Below, piece after piece: positions 33,505 through 45,733 of a DNA stretch of 64,000 nucleotides. Within the stretch, counting starts at the first letter, position 1. Each line of letters starts with the position of its first letter. Source of the stretch: Daldinia sp. FL1419. Its lineage: Eukaryota; Ascomycota; Sordariomycetes; Xylariales; Hypoxylaceae. A model generated the notes under the pieces. That model did no database searches. It was given only the letters and a program-made list of their open reading frames with translations, and was not told the origin of the DNA. The stretch lies in assembly GCA_025201765.1 (NCBI GenBank), contig MU623455.1, positions 1 through 64,000 of the forward strand, written 5' to 3'. Position numbers and translations under genes: made by a program.

Positions 33505-34673
33505 TATCAAAGCAACGTGATGTCACATGCGCAATAGAAGGTGCATTTCCCTCTTATCAAGGCATGGTCGTTTGAGGTACTAGTATAAACACCTATTAAA
33601 CCCAAACGATCAAGCACCTAACTTCAATCAACCTGTTTACATTCTAAAGTTTTCTTTATCATTACTTAGGTGCCATATTTATGATATTTGGTTAACGTTA
33701 GTTTATTCGTACTTGATTCCCATGTTCAATAGGTACCTACCTAAATATAAGGTATATGTACCTAGGTAAGTATCTAAGGTTAGGTACAAACGGCTGCCAT
33801 GCATACATGTACTGGATATAATATGTAACTACCTATGTAGTTAAGGAAAGTTGGAGGTACATTTGAAGAAAGGGTACATGCCGACAATCGGAAGTACCTC
33901 GACTGATGGAATGGGTGGTCCAATAAGGTTTCCTCTTTGCCGGAGTTCACAAGGGTTTCTCCCCCGGCAATGATTTGAAATATTTATATATGTGGTAATA
34001 AGCATTCTATAATTCTCGTAGGCTTTCTGTACAAACACACATGCAACAAAGGTTATCTACCTTGAGTAAACATAAAAAAGGGACTTTGCATGCCTTCATG
34101 CTTCTTGTGATACGTCTTATCATCGCGGGGTTCCGGGTTCCGACGATCGTAAAAAGAAAGCGGTAATTATTATGGGTCAAACGGGTGTAAATGGCCTACA
34201 TTTTATTTGCAAATCCCGGTAATGTGAGGGTCTAAGTTGGAAGACTGGTTTTCTTTGTCTCTATGGTTTATATCGACCAAAGTAATCAAGTCAACAGGGT
34301 GGGGTGAATAGATCATGTAATTAGACGAATTGTGTGAAACCAGTCAGATTTCCATCTTCAAGTACTCTTCAACTATTATAGACTTGGAAGTTAAGTATCC
34401 TCTGTTATAAGTTTCGACGAAATATCGCACAGCTGATAGATCTGGCTGCCAGTCGACTTTCAGCTGTCAAAGCACGGTATGTCTCGAGCGCTCCTCATTT
34501 ACTCATTTAACCTACTCATTTACGGAGCACAACGTTTAGATTATCATATCAATCACATCAAACGGCGACACCCTTTAGAGTTAAATATAAGAGGCCGTGA
34601 CTTTCCTTCCAAACCGCCTTGTACTTGTATAGTATCCTAGGACTTTCATAGATAATAAGATAAGACATGCGAA

Positions 34674-36029
34674 ATGGTTCATCGAATCTTCCACGGTACC
34701 GTGATCCACTCACTTGGACCGTCGCAGCTCGTCATACACGAGAACGCTTTACTCGTGGTTGATGATAACGGCAAGATAACACGCCTAGTAGAAGATATCC
34801 CCAAGGATAAAGTTCACTTGGAACTATCATTATCAAACATTCCTTCGTCAACTTTTGCCAGCGTACGCTACCTAGCTCGCGGCCAATTCCTCATCCCAGG
34901 CTTCGTCGATACGCACAACCACGCGCCACAATGGCCGCAGCGTGGTCTAGGTCAAAGCATGCACATCCTAGACTGGCTAGACCAAGTCACATTTCCCAAC
35001 GAGGCGCGGTTCCGAGATCCCGTGTACGCGCGGCGCATCTACACAAGCTGCGTGGACGGCTTCTTGAAACAGGGCGTCACTACGGCGTCGTATTATGGCT
35101 CTCTCCACGCGGAAGCCACCAAGATCCTCGCGGAAATATGTTTGGAGAAGGGCCAGCGCGCCCTCGTCGGTAAATGTAACATGGACCAGAACGCACCGGA
35201 ATATTACCGAGATGCCAGCGCCGCGGCATCGCTTGCAGACACAGAGGACTGCATCGCTCACGTGCGCCGTATCAATCCGCAAGGCGTGCTGCTAAAACAT
35301 GTGCTGACGCCACGATTTGCTATTTCGTGCTCGCCGGAGGTTTTAAAAGGTCTTGGAACACTAGCGGCGGCAAACCCAGATCTGCCGATTCAGACACATT
35401 TTAACGAGGCTGAACAGGAGATGAAGTTCACGCAGGAATTATTCCCGCAGTTCAAAGGTAGCGAGGCAGATCTATATGAGCACTATGGGTTATTAAATGA
35501 GCGTTCGATCCTCGCTCATTGCTGCCATATGAGTGAGTATGAGATGAGCCGTGTCGCAGAGCTACGATGTGGCGTCGCTCATTGTCCCATCTCCAATATG
35601 ACGATTGGTGGGGGTTTTATGGCGGCACCGGTTCGCGAGTTTCTCCAGCGCGGCATCAAGGTCGGTCTTGGCACCGACAGCGGGGGTGGCTTCTCAAGCA
35701 GCATTCTCGACGCGATGAGGCAGGCTCTCGTAGCGTCGAATGCGCGGGAAGTAATGAGCAAAGGTAAGGATAAAGGGCTTAATATAGAAGAGCTGTTCTA
35801 TATAGCCACGTTGGGAGGTGCAAAGGTGTGCAATCTCGACAGCAGCATTGGCAATTTTCAGGTTGGAAAAGACTTTGACGCTCTATTTATCGATGCGAAT
35901 GCGCCTGGCGTCATGACCATGGTAGAAGATGAAGACACTACCAGAACGATATTTGATAAATTCGTCGTGACAGGCGACGACCGTAATATCAAGGAAGTGT
36001 ACGTCCTTGGGCGATTAGTCAAGTCTTGA
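34674..36029 (+). CDS. Guanine deaminase
   Basis: Intronless 451-residue amidohydrolase that converts guanine to xanthine and ammonia in purine salvage and catabolism. Zinc ligands are visible in order: PGFVDTHNHAPQ (HxH), THFNEAEQE (His), AHCCHM (His) and GTDSGGG (Asp). PQWPQRGLG after the first motif is typical of guanine deaminases rather than other cytosine or adenosine deaminases. Length fits the family. The start MVHRIFHG follows a short AT-rich leader. Likely cytosolic and under nitrogen control as in other fungi, but I did not identify a specific site. Confidence 0.96.
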   Translation: MVHRIFHGTVIHSLGPSQLVIHENALLVVDDNGKITRLVEDIPKDKVHLELSLSNIPSSTFASVRYLARGQFLIPGFVDTHNHAPQWPQRGLGQSMHILDWLDQVTFPNEARFRDPVYARRIYTSCVDGFLKQGVTTASYYGSLHAEATKILAEICLEKGQRALVGKCNMDQNAPEYYRDASAAASLADTEDCIAHVRRINPQGVLLKHVLTPRFAISCSPEVLKGLGTLAAANPDLPIQTHFNEAEQEMKFTQELFPQFKGSEADLYEHYGLLNERSILAHCCHMSEYEMSRVAELRCGVAHCPISNMTIGGGFMAAPVREFLQRGIKVGLGTDSGGGFSSSILDAMRQALVASNAREVMSKGKDKGLNIEELFYIATLGGAKVCNLDSSIGNFQVGKDFDALFIDANAPGVMTMVEDEDTTRTIFDKFVVTGDDRNIKEVYVLGRLVKS

Positions 36030-36290
36030 GATGGCGCGGGCAGTTTAACGAAAAAAATGAATGAAATAAGTTCTACAGAAGTACAGCAATAGGGAATGAC
36101 ATCTTAGGCATAACGCAAGAGAAGCGCAGATAAATAGGGGTATCATTTACTTTATCTTATTCCTTGTTGATGTGAAGTAACTTAAGCTAACATGCTATCT
36201 TCTAATTATCTTCACGCCTGTCGGCGGCATACTATCTAGTAGCCGCGATGCAGTTATTATAGTAATACACGTTACAAGGACGTACATGTA

Positions 36291-37885
36291 TTACCGCCCA
36301 GTGGGTGGAGGGGGAAAGTTGAAATTAAGCTGCTTCGTCTCAACAGGGCTTCCTGTATTACTGGTCCTCCGACTCTTGGTCGCGATGCCTGTGGCTACCC
36401 TTTCCCAAGCCCCGCCGCCTGTCGGTCTGCTAGAACTACGAAGAAGCATATCCCACGTCGGCGTACCCCGTTCCCATGCACGGCTTATAAGCGGGCTGGC
36501 AGTGGCACCGGATATGGGGCTATTAAACACGGTGTTGGGGTTGGTACCCGTCTGTGGTGAGTTATCTGAGTATTCGGCGGGGTTATACTGCCTAAGTGGT
36601 AGGAGTTGCGCTGTACTTTTGGTACTAGTCGTGCTAGCAGGTTCATCTGTAGGAGAGAAGAACGCCGCCTTAGGTGAAGTTGAGTAATATACATTACTCG
36701 GCATAGTGGGGTTTGCTGTTGAAATACTGTGTAATGGTATGACCTTATTATCGGATTTACAGAAAGTGTTGGCACCCATATTGTCGTGCGAAATTTGTCC
36801 AGGTGACTCCGGGTAGACAGGATGAGAAGCAAGAGCTGAGAATGGTCCTGTGTACGGTTTCTCTTCTTCGATAGTACCGTCGAAAGGATTTGGGAAGAAT
36901 GCTGGCGATCTAGGAGTTAGGTGCGCTTGGCATCGAAACGAAAGTGTGGAAGCAGTGCGATGGCGATTCCTCTTCTGTGCCATCACAGATGCTTTGATAT
37001 CCCCCAGTAGAAGACGGCGATTACGGCTTCTACGGCAACGTACGAATAAGAAACCAGCTACGGCTAAAACCGCTACGACAGCGCCAACTGCGATCCCCAC
37101 TATCTGGGTTACGGATAAGGTAGATTGCTTTTCATCATCTGCTTTCCCGACAGAAGGATCGATGGAACTGATCGTGGTCTTAGAAAAGACCGTATCATTC
37201 AAGCCGATTAGGGCCCCAGCACTTGGTCGCTGTTGGCACCCTGCATCAAGAGCAATGAGAACTTTACTGTCGATTAGCGCTATACTATTACAATGGGGAT
37301 GGGAGTGATTTACAGTTGGCTAAGTAGTCTTGGTCTTCGGAAGCGCCCACGCAAGCCTTGCACTCCGAGACGGCAGCATCAAGCATACCATCCGAGGTAC
37401 AATACGAATAGCCATTCTTCTCGGGATCCAGGCCGTCATTTGTCAGAGCTTCCTTCAACCCCCCGCACGCAGTAGATGTCGCGCATGGGGTGGATGCTAC
37501 CCCTGTGGCATTGGGAAACCCAAAGATGCAATAATCAAACGTATATCTCAGATTGTCTATGGTTGTGTTAGATAAGAATATTAAGATCCTAGCCAAAAAA
37601 TTACTTACATAAAAGCCAAAGCTGATCGCTTTCGTCCCCTTGAGAGAAGGTGCTGTCCTGTAGACAACTCATACATTTTTGAAACTTTTTGCCGGTAGAA
37701 GTGGTAGAATACTCGGTGTCATAGCACGAAATATCGGGGTTCCCGGTGCTCGATGAATTGGGATCCGAAAAATCGAGACCGGTCGAGTCGACGCAAACAG
37801 AAGCGCATGGTGAGTTTGGCGTCACCTGTAAGCTAGAGGTATACTGTGCAAAGAGCGTAAGGAGAGCAAGTGCAATAGAAGCCAT
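36291..37885 (-). CDS. Secreted Cys-rich domain plus single-pass membrane protein (paralogue 1)
   Basis: Exons 37885-37609, 37556-37314 and from about 37279 (or further left) to 36291. MASIALALLTLFAQYTSS is a signal peptide. The extracellular part has paired Cys (SPCASVC, CMSCLQD, DYCIFG, CKACVG), then a Ser/Thr stalk, one membrane helix (IVGIAVGAVVAVLAVAGFLFV) followed by RCRRSRNRR, and a 190-residue Ser/Pro-rich cytosolic tail. This is the layout of fungal wall-sensor-like proteins, but no named family is recognised. The first splice (LLYNLRYTFDYC) is clear. The second is not: keeping KVLIALDAGC in frame needs a 34-base intron, while a 73-base choice would delete it. A paralogue lies at 53600-54938. 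Confidence 0.78.
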
Positions 37886-39923
37886 CTCGCCTGGAGACAG
37901 GATATTCGTCATGAATGAATGAAAGAATGTTAATAAATAACGTATTATAACAAGTAGAACAAATGAGAATATTAAAATTATTATTGTTAATACCGCCAGC
38001 CAGCTGGTCAAGGTCACGTATAAGCCCACAAGAGAGCGAAGAAATGTAAAAGGTCTAGGATAGAAAAGGAGCGTGCAACATTCGATGAGCTGTTTGTGAG
38101 ATTAGAAGCCCGGGACAGGCCGAATAATATATTAGATTCGGTCAGTAACCTTCTACTCCAAGAGGCCACCACCCATAGCGATATATCGAGCGCAATCGAT
38201 TTTACACTATTACCAACCTAGTGGCAGCCGGCGCCTATGTGATAGTTAATGTGCCGACGACTTGCATGAGGTAACATTGTAGCCGTACCCATATTTCCTA
38301 GTAAGAGAATACTCCGGACGATCAATCGCGAAGTAGACAAGTTACGATTCTTACAATGCTGAAAAAAACCCAATCCAGGATAGACCTACCTCAAAAGGGT
38401 TATCCTATAAGAGAATGGACCAATAGGATTTGTAGATGGTCTATACATTCTTATACCTAGGCGCCGTAGGTAACTAGTTTGTTCGGTAATCTCACCCGAC
38501 AGCTCGAGTGGGTCTGTAAATGATGTAAATGAGGTCGCTGGCGGCAAAAGCCACGGCCATTTGGTCACCATTTAGAGGCCGACAGAACAGCCTTAACTCA
38601 GCCCAATTTCGTTTTAAGACGACCGAGGCCGTTTATCATTTTGATGACTCAAAGTAAATAATTGATGGTATTTGCGGGAAGACTAGAGTGAGCTGCTTAT
38701 CATCTTGCGATATAACCGTTACAAATCCATAATTGCGCTGGCTGCCATGGAAGGTTTATTCTCAAGTATTTCGAAGATCGTTGAATCATTACCGTTCCAG
38801 CTTGCGCATCAGCGGTTTCGGGATTCGATGCACTATACTACGTGATGATGATTATTTTGCCGTAGAGTTGTAACGGAGAGTGCTGGAGGTTGCGGGGGCG
38901 CTTCGGAAAGAATACTAAGCAACCGGGAAATAGTACGATTGGATAGAGAGTACATTATGAACAGCCCTACCGGAATTGAGGCACATAGTATCTTTCAGTA
39001 AGCGTATAGAATGTGACTGTGATAAAAGGCTTGCAGAATGCAGGTTGAAAGTATGGTGAAGGTCGCAGAAAATTAAACTGGCGCTTATGTTGACAACTTA
39101 GTTAGGGGAAGTTACATAGGCAAGTGGGTGACAAATTAATTTGCAGACTCCTACTCATTCCACTAACACTTACATCTATACCTATTATTAATTTCAACTT
39201 CAAATTGAACGTATAATATTGAAAGAAAATCGTAAAAATATTTCTAGCTCTCCAATATTAAGCACATAATTTAAAATTAAATTCGCTTATTAGGGGTTGT
39301 AAAATACGTCCTTGGAGTTGAAGTATATGTTAAGGAGATTCAAAGTATGTAAATTTTTTTGTCACCCACTTGATAGGTACATGGATTATGTACAACTCTA
39401 AATTGGCCCGTGCTCACATAAAGTTTATGACCGGACAGCCACAACGAAGCTTACACCATAGTATGCATGCATAAAAATAGACTTGATCTATTCTTCATCT
39501 AGCTTAGGTCAATCTCACTTTCGCTTTTTCACTTTCACTCATCTCATACGAGGTTCAAAGATTGACGACAGTGTATATGAATTACTCGAAAATCGGACGC
39601 ATAATCTTAAGAAACCTGTGATATTACTGATTTACTACGCTCAAATAGATCTATCCGCTTTGGTATCATTTACCCTCTATCCCGAAATCAAAGACTTCGA
39701 TATGAAATGTTCCAAGTCTATCCCCAATCTATAGAGCGTTATGAAGCAAGCAGTGACGCCGAATATCGAGTGAGCTCATGTTCCGACCTCCAGTATCCTT
39801 CTCGTAAGGCTACTCCCACTTTGTTATTAATAAAGATATATCAAGACCTTGCGCCAGTTCAACACTACCCGTCCTTCCAACGTCGTGTTTGCGAAAACAT
39901 GAGTAATGAATTGCGTGAGCGGT
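37886..39923. other. Intergenic region of 2 kb, nothing recognised
   Basis: AT-rich, with only short open frames of no known family. The frame upstream of 37885 stays open into a hydrophobic 48-residue leader, which I regard as 5' UTR because the signal peptide starts at MASIAL. Confidence 0.45.
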
Positions 39924-40913
39924 CTACATCGCAACTCTGACTTCCCGACCATCGACAATTGTGTGCGTCGTATGCATACATCGTCCCTGTTGGCAATCCG
40001 CGTGGAAAGCAATTCCAACCTTATTCCCAACATGTACTGCGGTGGCGCCGCCAGGTGCTTGCAACTTGTACTCTCCTGATTTTATTATCGGACGTTGTGC
40101 TCGTTGGAACGGCCCCTTCAGGCTCGTCGATGTTGCATAGTTGACGTTGTAGCTTGGTTCTAGGTAGCAGCCGCTGCTGAAGAATAGGATGTATAGTCCA
40201 TCGTCCGTACGTAACAGGCTCGGCGCTTCCACTAGCGGACCGTCCGCGTCGCTGCGGTCGAAAATTTGAACAGGGTCGCCGACTTTTGTGACTCCGTCAT
40301 CTTCGACTTCTTGGAGCATGATAGGTGTAGGAACGATCGGCTCTTTGGTGTTTCCGCAGCTTCCTCCGTGGCCGACACCGTTTCCATCGATCTTGTAGAG
40401 AACGTATTGCTTGCCGTCTTCATCTTGGAACCCAGATGCATCGATAGAGCCACCGGCTGTGAGGTTGCAAGCGAAAGGCTCATCCTCAGGCACGTACGGG
40501 CCAGTGATGAAGTCCGCTACTGCCGCGCCGACGCAATGATGAGATGAATCTTCAGCTACCTCGCCGCTATAATACATAACATATTTTCCGTTACGCGCAC
40601 GACGTACATCAGGGGCCCACGTATGTCGTCCGGTAGTCCAGGAAGCTGAGTGAGGAAGGGCGTCGACATCCTCTAGCAAATTCCATTTTTTATAGAGGCC
40701 CTCTCCGGTAGCTACCTGAACATTATTGTCGTTTCCAGCTGTGCCGAAGGCGTACCATGTTCCGTCTTCGTCTTGAATTATCGATGGGTCGGCGAAGTCA
40801 TTCTCGAACACCGGATCGTCGCCTGCACTTCGGAGAGATTGTACGGGTATCGCCGACGCGGAAACAGAAAGGAATGACAGCGCGGCGGCTGCAAGTATAC
40901 TAAGGAGCTTCAT
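39924..40913 (-). CDS. Secreted glycoside hydrolase family 43 enzyme
   Basis: Single exon, 329 residues from MKLLSILAAAALSFLSVSASA, a clear signal peptide cleaved near residue 20; an upstream in-frame Met (40934) would spoil it. GH43 features: DFADPSIIQDEDGTWYAFG with the catalytic base Asp, HTWAPDVRRA with the pKa-modulating Asp, and GPLVEAPSLL with the general acid Glu. The family is a five-bladed beta-propeller that hydrolyses arabinan, xylan or arabinoxylan side chains. The substrate cannot be decided from sequence alone. The protein is slightly short at its C-terminus compared with modular members and has no carbohydrate-binding domain. Confidence 0.93.
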   Translation of the reverse strand: MKLLSILAAAALSFLSVSASAIPVQSLRSAGDDPVFENDFADPSIIQDEDGTWYAFGTAGNDNNVQVATGEGLYKKWNLLEDVDALPHSASWTTGRHTWAPDVRRARNGKYVMYYSGEVAEDSSHHCVGAAVADFITGPYVPEDEPFACNLTAGGSIDASGFQDEDGKQYVLYKIDGNGVGHGGSCGNTKEPIVPTPIMLQEVEDDGVTKVGDPVQIFDRSDADGPLVEAPSLLRTDDGLYILFFSSGCYLEPSYNVNYATSTSLKGPFQRAQRPIIKSGEYKLQAPGGATAVHVGNKVGIAFHADCQQGRCMHTTHTIVDGREVRVAM

Positions 40914-43500
40914 CCTTAATAACTTGCATATCAAGCAAGCCAGATAGAAACAAAATTGGTGCTAAAGGCTGAACCTTAAAAGCAGAGACAGTGTTTAGAC
41001 TCGGAGTTGATACGTGACTGAAGGACGATCTCTTATCTAAATAACTGGATCGAATCTCGCTTCGAATTTGGTATGTCGATCCGGAGGGGCTTGGTTGATG
41101 CCCGTCTGTTTTGTAGAAAAGTGGTGATATATATAACATGGGCCCGGTAAGTCTAATCCCCTCTCGTGAATCTACTATCTCACCCTATCTTTTCCGATCT
41201 AAAGCACAGGCGTAGTATCACAGCAGACAGAAAAAAAATTTCGACATCCCTTGGTGCGGCCTAAATAACCGTGTAACTGGCGGTGTCTAATCATACTAGA
41301 CAACCGCATATCCGTCTGGGCAACCCCGTAGGACGCTGTGAAGAGGTAAAGAATACTCGGCTAGAACGGCCGGCCTGATCATTACGGATATGTATCTGTG
41401 GCTGTCGTGGAGCCTCACATCGACCCATCTGCTCAAAACAGATTCAGATGTTCAGGAGGACGTGGCATTGTGTAATTTATGCGTCGTCATAAGTTTTATT
41501 GCCTATCCCTGAGTGATTATGATTCTCGGTTGGATACGAGACGGAAACAGCGGGTCGTATGCCTTCAAAGTAACATAGGCAGGCATCCGAGTATCAGAAC
41601 TGGTGCGAAGACCAAATGCTTTTCTACTTCAATTTTACTCGACATCTCAGGTGCTCTTAAACAAGGCGTTCGACACCCCAAGTTAACTAAAATAGTTCAC
41701 GGACAACTGCCGAAGTCAAACTATTTTAGTATATACCCCTGAAAGTGGCTGCTCTAGAAAATTCAATAGTTAATGATCTTCGTCGAAGTTTGTTTCGATC
41801 TTCCAACAACCAATGTTATGGAATTCTGGATCAATATCAGTGCGGAACCATGTAACATTGAGGCTGATATCCGCCCTTGTACTGACAGCCCTGAACTACC
41901 CTCCACGGAGACTGATCTAACTTGGAAGCAGATTTCTTCTCAGACCTGTTTGAACGACATTTCAGTTCCAAGATCATCGAGTAGACGAAATTTAGCATAA
42001 TCATCTGGCATGAAGAGTAAAGGTCGCACATATAGGTGTGAGCTACCTCGACTCCGACCGCCCGGATCCCCACGGGTTGCACGTACCATACCACATTTGT
42101 TCTGGAGAAGGCAACACAGTACATGGTTACAATAGACGTGGCTCGTGCACGCTATCCCCCCTATTCAACGACTATCGAGCAAATACTGTACGAATTGAGA
42201 TATAACCTTGGGTAAGTAATAATGAAGATCATGAATAGATATTACTTAAGGCCAAGTAGGCGTCAATGCCGATCAATTCATAACCCAAATTCTAGAGCAT
42301 TCACGTCACATGTTGGTATGTACACACAAATCATCCCTCCTGATGACAATATTATCAATCGTAGCGAGAAAAAAAAAAGAAAATAAGTCTATTTGATCTG
42401 CAACACTACTTAACTCGCACAACACCACGGCGCCACCCAGATAATGTTGAACACATAAGGCCCGTGGAAACACCAAAGTCAAACTCCCATAAGCGTGTGT
42501 TCATGTGCCACCTACAGGAATACTATCGGGGCAAAAACACAACAACCTTGGACGACGTCAAAAAGCCAAGACAAGCGATGCTCGAGACAAGCATGCCCAA
42601 AATGAAGTTATTCTTGAGCTACTTCCCTACATAGGAAGGTCGATCCTCTTTTCCCACCTGTGCAACGGCGAAGAGAAGCAGATATGGAAAGAGTCTAAGA
42701 TGCTGTGGCCGGAACTACGAATCAGATCCTAGAATAATCGAGTCCGAATGGAAATCTCGTGAGCCCCGCAGAGGACGAAGCATCCGCCATGGCGATCATA
42801 GGATGAGGTACAGATATATGGAAGCTTCGCTGAGAGGACACGGGGCTAGATTTAGACGAATTGCCGTAGTTGAAACTGGGAATACCCCTATTGCTATAAG
42901 CCATTCTCTTTCGGTCTCACGTCTCGTGCTAATTTGTTCATCAGCTTACGGTCTCACTATCGTCGGTTTCTTATGGTCGAGTCTAACGGTTCACCAGACA
43001 CCGCCTTGAAGCGTGAGCATATGCCCTATCTAACGTACGTATCCCAATGCAGCAGCGCGATCACAACGAAATGTCGCTTACGACGAGCTATACGGTGCTG
43101 TCGTGTCCATCAGCAGCTCGCCGCAGAAGACGCGATGCGACTTCGAAAACCTCATCAAACATGGAAGAGCAAGATACAAACATAAATCACGCGGTCACGG
43201 CATGACGCCCCGAAAACAATATTGGATGAAATATTTCATGTTCAACTGGTGATGATTTGCGGTATTTACTGTGTTCCAGAATCCGCATTCCACATTTCAT
43301 CCCCTAAATTTTGAGACATCATTAAAACAGACAAGCAGAGGTCCTAAACGCCATTTTCCAGACCCTTGAAAACTGTATGATACAGCAGATAACGCCGCAA
43401 GACAAGGCATATACATGCAACTAGCCACTGACCGACCAAACGGTATCAACCAAATGCAATTCGGGGAGAGATCCCACCCAGACCATCATATGTATTTTGT
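40914..43500. other. Intergenic region of 2.6 kb, nothing recognised
   Basis: Several short open frames (for example 41479-41742, 42505-42732 and 42934-43185 plus strand) resemble no family and none has a clear intron partner. The left end is the GH43 promoter and the right end the Cbf5 3' UTR. Confidence 0.45.
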
Positions 43501-45120
43501 TTAATCTGAGTCAGAATCGTCCTTCTTTCCTAGCGAGGCGCGCTTTGCTTCTTTGGCTGCCTTTTTCTCTGCCTTGCGCTTCTTGCGCTCTGCCTTCTCT
43601 TCGGCTGTTTCGCCGTCGTGCTTCTTGCGCTTCTTCTTGTCGTCCTCGGCCGCAACAGGTGCGGGGGAAGATGCAACCTCCTTAGCGGGGGTCTGAGCGG
43701 GGGCTTCGGTCATCGAAACATCGGCAGCCGGTGCTGCTGCGCCATCAGCCGGAGCACTGTAGTCCTTGTATTCTGATGTCCATTTGGCGGGGGTCGCCTC
43801 GTTTGCTCGTCCAAACTTGTCCAATTTCCCAGAAGCCTTCAGCTTCTTCTTCTCAGTAGCAGTAGGGCCCAGGCCCCATCGTCGAGGGTATAGGTCTCGC
43901 TCCATGATACATCGCTTCACTTTCGCTACTACACCGTGATCACAGGACGACATCTCAACAGTCGACATCATAGCAATACCAAGAGCAATAGCTTCACCCT
44001 TAGTGGTCATTAAAACAACTTCCTCGTGAACTTCAATACCATCCTCTATAACCGGGGATTAGTTTTGGTAGTCAGTAAGAGAAGATAGGATACGTACCAT
44101 ATCGTAGCAATCCAGGAATCATAAGCTTTGCACCGTAGCAAATAGCATTGACGGTGCTATCCTTAACCACGATCCTCTTGTACGATGTGAGAAGAGTCTC
44201 TAGAGGAGCAATGACTTTGCGCAGATAAGACTCATCTCTGGTGTTGTCCATCATCCATTGGGCGTCAAGAACATCGTGGAGCGTAACAAGGTCCTTAGTC
44301 TCGTCCATAGCACCGCTTCGCACACGTCGCAGTTCCTGCATGTGTGCGCCCACACCAAGTAGGAGACCCATATGCACGCAAAGGGTTCGGATATAGGTTC
44401 CAGCCTCACAGCTGACCCAGAAAATGCCCAGGTGACGATCATTGTCGAACTCGATGACTCGACTCTCGTGGATAGTTCGGATACGGAGCTGTCGCTTGAC
44501 AGCAGAAATTAGAGGAGGTCGCTGGAAGAGGGCACCGGTCAAGGTCTCGAGGGCCCGAGCAAATTGCGCCTCACCACCGGGAAGCTTGTCGTGTAATCGA
44601 ATAACGGCAACATATTCCTTTCCAGCACCTTGTTGGGATTTGACCAATCGAGTAGCACGGTCAATGCAGACGATTAAGCAGCCTGTGACCTTGGGATCAA
44701 GGGTTCCACTGTGACCCGTCTTCTCAACCCTAGATTCGCAGTCAGCATCAATCGCCCTCTCTGCACGGACCAAAGCACAAATTCGTACCGCAAAATTCTC
44801 TTAACCCAAGCAACAACCTCGTGACTGGACGGATTCGAGGGCTTGTCGAGGTTGATTACACCGGAGCTAATGTAAGACTTAAGGTCTCGAGTAAGAGGCG
44901 AGCTGCCATTGGGAATGGGAGTGAAGTGACCAGTTCGAACCAGAACTGCTCATGATTAGTCGGATGTCGGAGATGAAGTTAGCAAAGACTTTATTCACGT
45001 ACGCTTGTCGTAGTTCTTTAGCAACAACGGCCATGTGCTCGTGTCAACAGACGGAGTGACTGTAGTTGGCTTGATAGAGAACTCGTCCTCCTTGGGCTTA
45101 ATTTCATCCTTGGTTGCCAT
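43501..45120 (-). CDS. cbf5: Dyskerin/Cbf5, H/ACA snoRNP pseudouridine synthase
   Basis: Four exons: 45120-45003, 44945-44789, 44729-44098 and 44045-43501. All junctions keep frame, giving 483 residues. Exon 1 ends NYDK and joins LLVRTGHFTP; exon 3 begins VEKTGHSGTLDPKVTG, the TruB-type motif with catalytic Asp. GAGKEYVAVIRLHDKLPGG and SCEAGTYIRTLCVHMGLLLG are conserved synthase segments. The PUA domain follows (RYEDGIEVHEEVVLMTTKGEA), ending ERDLYPRRWGLGP. The C-terminal 110 residues are an Ala/Pro stretch plus a Lys/Glu-rich KKE tail for nucleolar localisation. It modifies rRNA uridines guided by H/ACA RNAs and supports ribosome biogenesis. Confidence 0.97.
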
Positions 45121-45733
45121 TTTACCTTTTTGAACCCGTCCTTTAATTCCTTTAGTTAATCTGAATTTGAAACTTGTATGCGACGGTGTTGGCGTGAAGA
45201 AGGGTGTTCCAATGACAATTGCAAGTGGAAGATTTGCCTTGGACGCCAACTTCTACGAATTGGAAAAAAAATAAAAAATAGGAAAGCTCCAAAATTTTTC
45301 GAGCTATGAGATGTGGGGATAATCGATGGAGACTCGATCCAATCAATAGCTCCGGCCACGACTAGCGCTCAAATTCGCTTATCGATAGCATACTTAAACC
45401 CGGAGCTCTAGCCACCCAAAAATGAATAGGAAGATGTTATATTGGAAGGAATCCCCAATGCTTAACGGTTAACCTAGTACTTTCCGAATCTTGTACAGTC
45501 TACGCGACAAAAAGCTCGAATTTGATACATATGACGTACACTGCCTCTTGTCATCACAACTACGAACAAAATTTCTACGAAACGGACTTTGTGGTTCACA
45601 GACCGACAAACTAGTTCGATACGTCTTATAGTCTTGGCTCTGGATATTCTTGCATTAGGCGTTGAGCTATTACAAACTCGGAATTGAACGAGAAATCATA
45701 TCAATAACTGCGTATCTCGGCCTCAACGAAAAA
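45121..45733. other. Intergenic region between Cbf5 and the APH-like gene
   Basis: The Cbf5 5' region and the APH-like 3' region. The frame upstream of the Cbf5 Met is open for 43 codons, but it lacks conservation with dyskerins and is probably 5' UTR. Confidence 0.5.

Larger units (their letters stand above)
32949..34673. other. Gene-free region with poly-T repeat pair and assembly gap
   Basis: Holds the duplicated poly-T element and the N run listed separately, followed by about 1.1 kb of spacer with TACCTAGGTA-type motifs (33730-33790). No gene recognised; the 3' part is the guanine deaminase promoter. Confidence 0.55.

Noticed and set aside
45121..45249. 43-codon extension upstream of the Cbf5 start, in frame
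   Set aside because: Dyskerins start close to the MATKDE Met and the extension has no conserved or targeting feature; probably 5' UTR.
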